DNA of 64,000 bases from Tritonibacter mobilis (GTDB lineage Bacteria; Pseudomonadota; Alphaproteobacteria; Rhodobacterales; Rhodobacteraceae): contig NZ_LNWY01000012.1 of assembly GCF_001681715.1 (NCBI RefSeq), positions 62,001 through 126,000 on the forward strand, in the 5' to 3' direction. This document shows, piece after piece, positions 62,647-64,000 of this stretch. Under the pieces are notes generated by a model. The model did no database searches. It was not told the origin of the DNA and saw only the letters and a program-made list of their open reading frames with translations. Both the position numbers and the translations under genes were made by a program. Numbering within the stretch: position 1 is the stretch's first letter; the number at the start of each line of letters is the position of its first letter.

Positions 62647-63330
62647 ATGAGCACTGATGTGATGACCCGCCCAGCGGTATTGATCCTGCTGGGGCCTCCC
62701 GGTGCGGGCAAAGGCACCCAGGCCCGTATGTTGCAGGAAAAATACGGGCTTGTGCAACTGTCCACCGGCGACCTGCTGCGTGCGGCGGTAGCCGCCGGAA
62801 CAGAAGCCGGGAAACAAGCCAAGGCCGTAATGGACGCCGGAGGATTGGTGTCGGATGAGATCGTGATCGCCATCCTCAAGGATCGGATGAATGATGCGGA
62901 TTGCAAAAACGGTGTCATCCTCGACGGCTTTCCCCGCACCACCGTTCAGGCAAAGGCGCTTGATGCGTTGCTGGCCTCGACCGGACAACGCATCAATGCA
63001 GCCATTAGCTTGCAGGTAAACGACGAGGCCATGGTCGAACGGATCTCGGGCCGCTCCACCTGTGCAGGATGCGGTGAGGGCTATCATGACACGTTCAAGC
63101 CGCCGTTGCCGGGGGACACCTGTGCCAAATGCGGTAGTGCAGAACTGACCCGTCGTGCGGATGATCGGGCTGAAACCGTCGCCAGCCGGCTCGAGGCATA
63201 TCATGCCCAGACCGAGCCTTTGATCACCTACTATGGGGATGCAGGGGTTCTGCAAACCGTTGATGCCATGGAAGAAATCAATCGCGTCGCCACTCAGATG
63301 TCATCTGTTGTGGAAACGGTTTTGCACTAA
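62647..63330 (+). CDS. adk: Adenylate kinase with zinc-type LID
   Basis: A 227-residue kinase that converts AMP and ATP to two ADP. Start at ATG 62647 with AGGGG upstream; GTG at 62641 is the alternative. P-loop LGPPGAGKGTQARML, LSTGDLLRAAVAAG, the DGFPRT motif, and a LID with four cysteines (CAGC and CAKC) that suggest a zinc site. It follows acs by 6 bases, so it may recycle the AMP that Acs makes. Many Rhodobacteraceae carry an adk in their ribosomal-protein cluster as well; whether this genome has both cannot be seen here. Confidence 0.94.
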   Translation: MSTDVMTRPAVLILLGPPGAGKGTQARMLQEKYGLVQLSTGDLLRAAVAAGTEAGKQAKAVMDAGGLVSDEIVIAILKDRMNDADCKNGVILDGFPRTTVQAKALDALLASTGQRINAAISLQVNDEAMVERISGRSTCAGCGEGYHDTFKPPLPGDTCAKCGSAELTRRADDRAETVASRLEAYHAQTEPLITYYGDAGVLQTVDAMEEINRVATQMSSVVETVLH

Positions 63331-63357
63331 ACCTTTTTTCATATGGGTCGCTTTTTG

Positions 63358-63387
63358 AACGCCTCCGTCCGTATGGCCGGGGGCGTT
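63358..63387 (+). terminator. Terminator after adk
   Basis: Stem AACGCCTCCG (63358-63367) / CGGGGGCGTT (63378-63387), one G-U pair, followed by ATTCTT. 28 bases past the adk stop. Confidence 0.7.
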
Positions 63388-63494
63388 ATTCTTAATTTCT
63401 TTTGCATCTTAGTGCAGAGGTTGAAATAAGGGCGTGGGCCGCACTGCGCCTTTCGCACCTGCAGCAACCAACACGGAAACGGAACCCCTGCTCT

Positions 63495-63995
63495 ATGACT
63501 CAAACCAGCTTCATTCCCGGCCCAGACACACAAGCCGAGATGCGCGCTGCCTTGGGGTGTTTTGCAACCGGCGTTGTGGTGGTTACAACGCAAACCGAGC
63601 GCGGTCCTCTGGCGATCACCGTCAACAGTTTCACATCCGTCTCACTGACACCGCCACTGGTGCTCTGGTGTCCTGCCATCCAATCCCAGCGTCATGATCC
63701 ATTTGTCAAAGCGCGGCATTTCTCCATCCATGTGATGGCAGAAACGCATATGGAGGCAGCCCTGCATTTTGCCCGCCACGGAGAGGTTTTCGACACCCGT
63801 CCATGGAGCCGCAACGACGAAGGGAACCCGGTGCTGGATGACGCGCTCACGCGGTTGGATTGCCAACATCACGCAGCACATCCCGGCGGTGATCACACGA
63901 TCCTTGTTGGCGAAGTCTTGCGCGTTTCACAGCGCTCGGATCTGGGATCTGGTCTGGTGTTTCATCAGGGCAAATACGGCCGTTTTTCCGACTGA
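63495..63995 (+). CDS. Flavin reductase family protein
   Basis: A 166-residue FMN-binding split-barrel protein from the ATG at 63495. Features: MRAALGCFATGVVVVTTQTE, ITVNSFTSVSLTPPLVLWCP (FMN binding), FSIHVMAE and HTILVGEVLRVS. It could supply reduced flavin to a monooxygenase or reduce free flavin. The partner enzyme is not in the window, and the gene ends right before the window edge. Confidence 0.9.
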   Translation: MTQTSFIPGPDTQAEMRAALGCFATGVVVVTTQTERGPLAITVNSFTSVSLTPPLVLWCPAIQSQRHDPFVKARHFSIHVMAETHMEAALHFARHGEVFDTRPWSRNDEGNPVLDDALTRLDCQHHAAHPGGDHTILVGEVLRVSQRSDLGSGLVFHQGKYGRFSD

Positions 63996-64000
63996 CTGAC

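Overview
The window looks like chromosomal DNA of a marine alphaproteobacterium of the family Rhodobacteraceae (Roseobacter group). The evidence is gene content. There is a DMSP demethylase (dmdA) next to the acryloyl-CoA reductase gene acuI, a circularly permuted two-piece tmRNA, an alpha-type SspB, a TrgA-family protein beside cysK, a DUF1476 protein (zeta-type F1-ATPase inhibitor family), a methionine synthase split into separate genes, and an RNase E whose S1 domain carries a long acidic insert. I saw no rRNA operon, CRISPR array, transposase, integrase or phage module. Gene order and base use look like ordinary core chromosome with a few lineage-specific insertions.

Layout. 1-6.8 kb: an edge-truncated exported protein with a tiny membrane protein in front of it, then aroK-aroB, a MobA-like nucleotidyltransferase, a nearly bare Hint-domain protein, an ECHDC3-like enoyl-CoA hydratase and an inositol-monophosphatase-like enzyme. 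7-14.4 kb (minus): tRNA-Ser, an MscS-family channel, cysK, trgA, a photolyase and a class V aminotransferase. 14.5-19 kb: a DMSP block (DUF2182-DUF1326-dmdA-acuI on the minus strand, divergent from a GntR regulator, with a paired palindromic operator between them). 19.1-22.7 kb: permuted tmRNA, a SnoaL-like protein, chrA, sspB and an exported protein. 23-29.9 kb: fumC, a small DUF4169 gene, a second Hint protein, a ribbon-helix-helix protein, a P450/hydrolase pair, ccdA and tusA. 30-37.3 kb (minus): rne with a long leader, a HAD hydrolase and a DctB/DctD-like two-component pair. 37.3-39.8 kb: purC, purS, purQ, and a structured RNA candidate before the DUF1476 gene. 39.9-46.8 kb: an MprF-like membrane transferase, two parts of a split methionine synthase, a radical SAM protein, DUF1638, sufE and a lipoprotein. 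46.9-49.8 kb (minus): rnd, purN, purM. 50-54.7 kb: an exported metallo-hydrolase with a divergent LysR regulator, a CAU tRNA, an EnvZ-like kinase, another MBL hydrolase and tRNA-Asn. 55-64 kb: a soluble chemotaxis receptor, a large NIDO-RTX-Hint protein, a persulfide-dioxygenase-like enzyme, acs, adk and a flavin reductase.

How genes may work together. The DMSP block joins demethylation and acryloyl-CoA detoxification with a putative metal-linked membrane pair under one likely regulator. tmRNA and SspB supply the tag and the ClpXP adaptor of trans-translation. The acs-adk pair makes AMP and then recycles it. The homocysteine-methyltransferase and corrinoid proteins are two pieces of a cobalamin-dependent methionine synthase. 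Three Hint proteins of one family in 64 kb, on three different N-terminal carriers, are the least understood element. Functional statements rest on motif recognition; no similarity search was run. Several starts were moved downstream of the longest open frame where a Shine-Dalgarno sequence, a signal peptide or family length argued for it.
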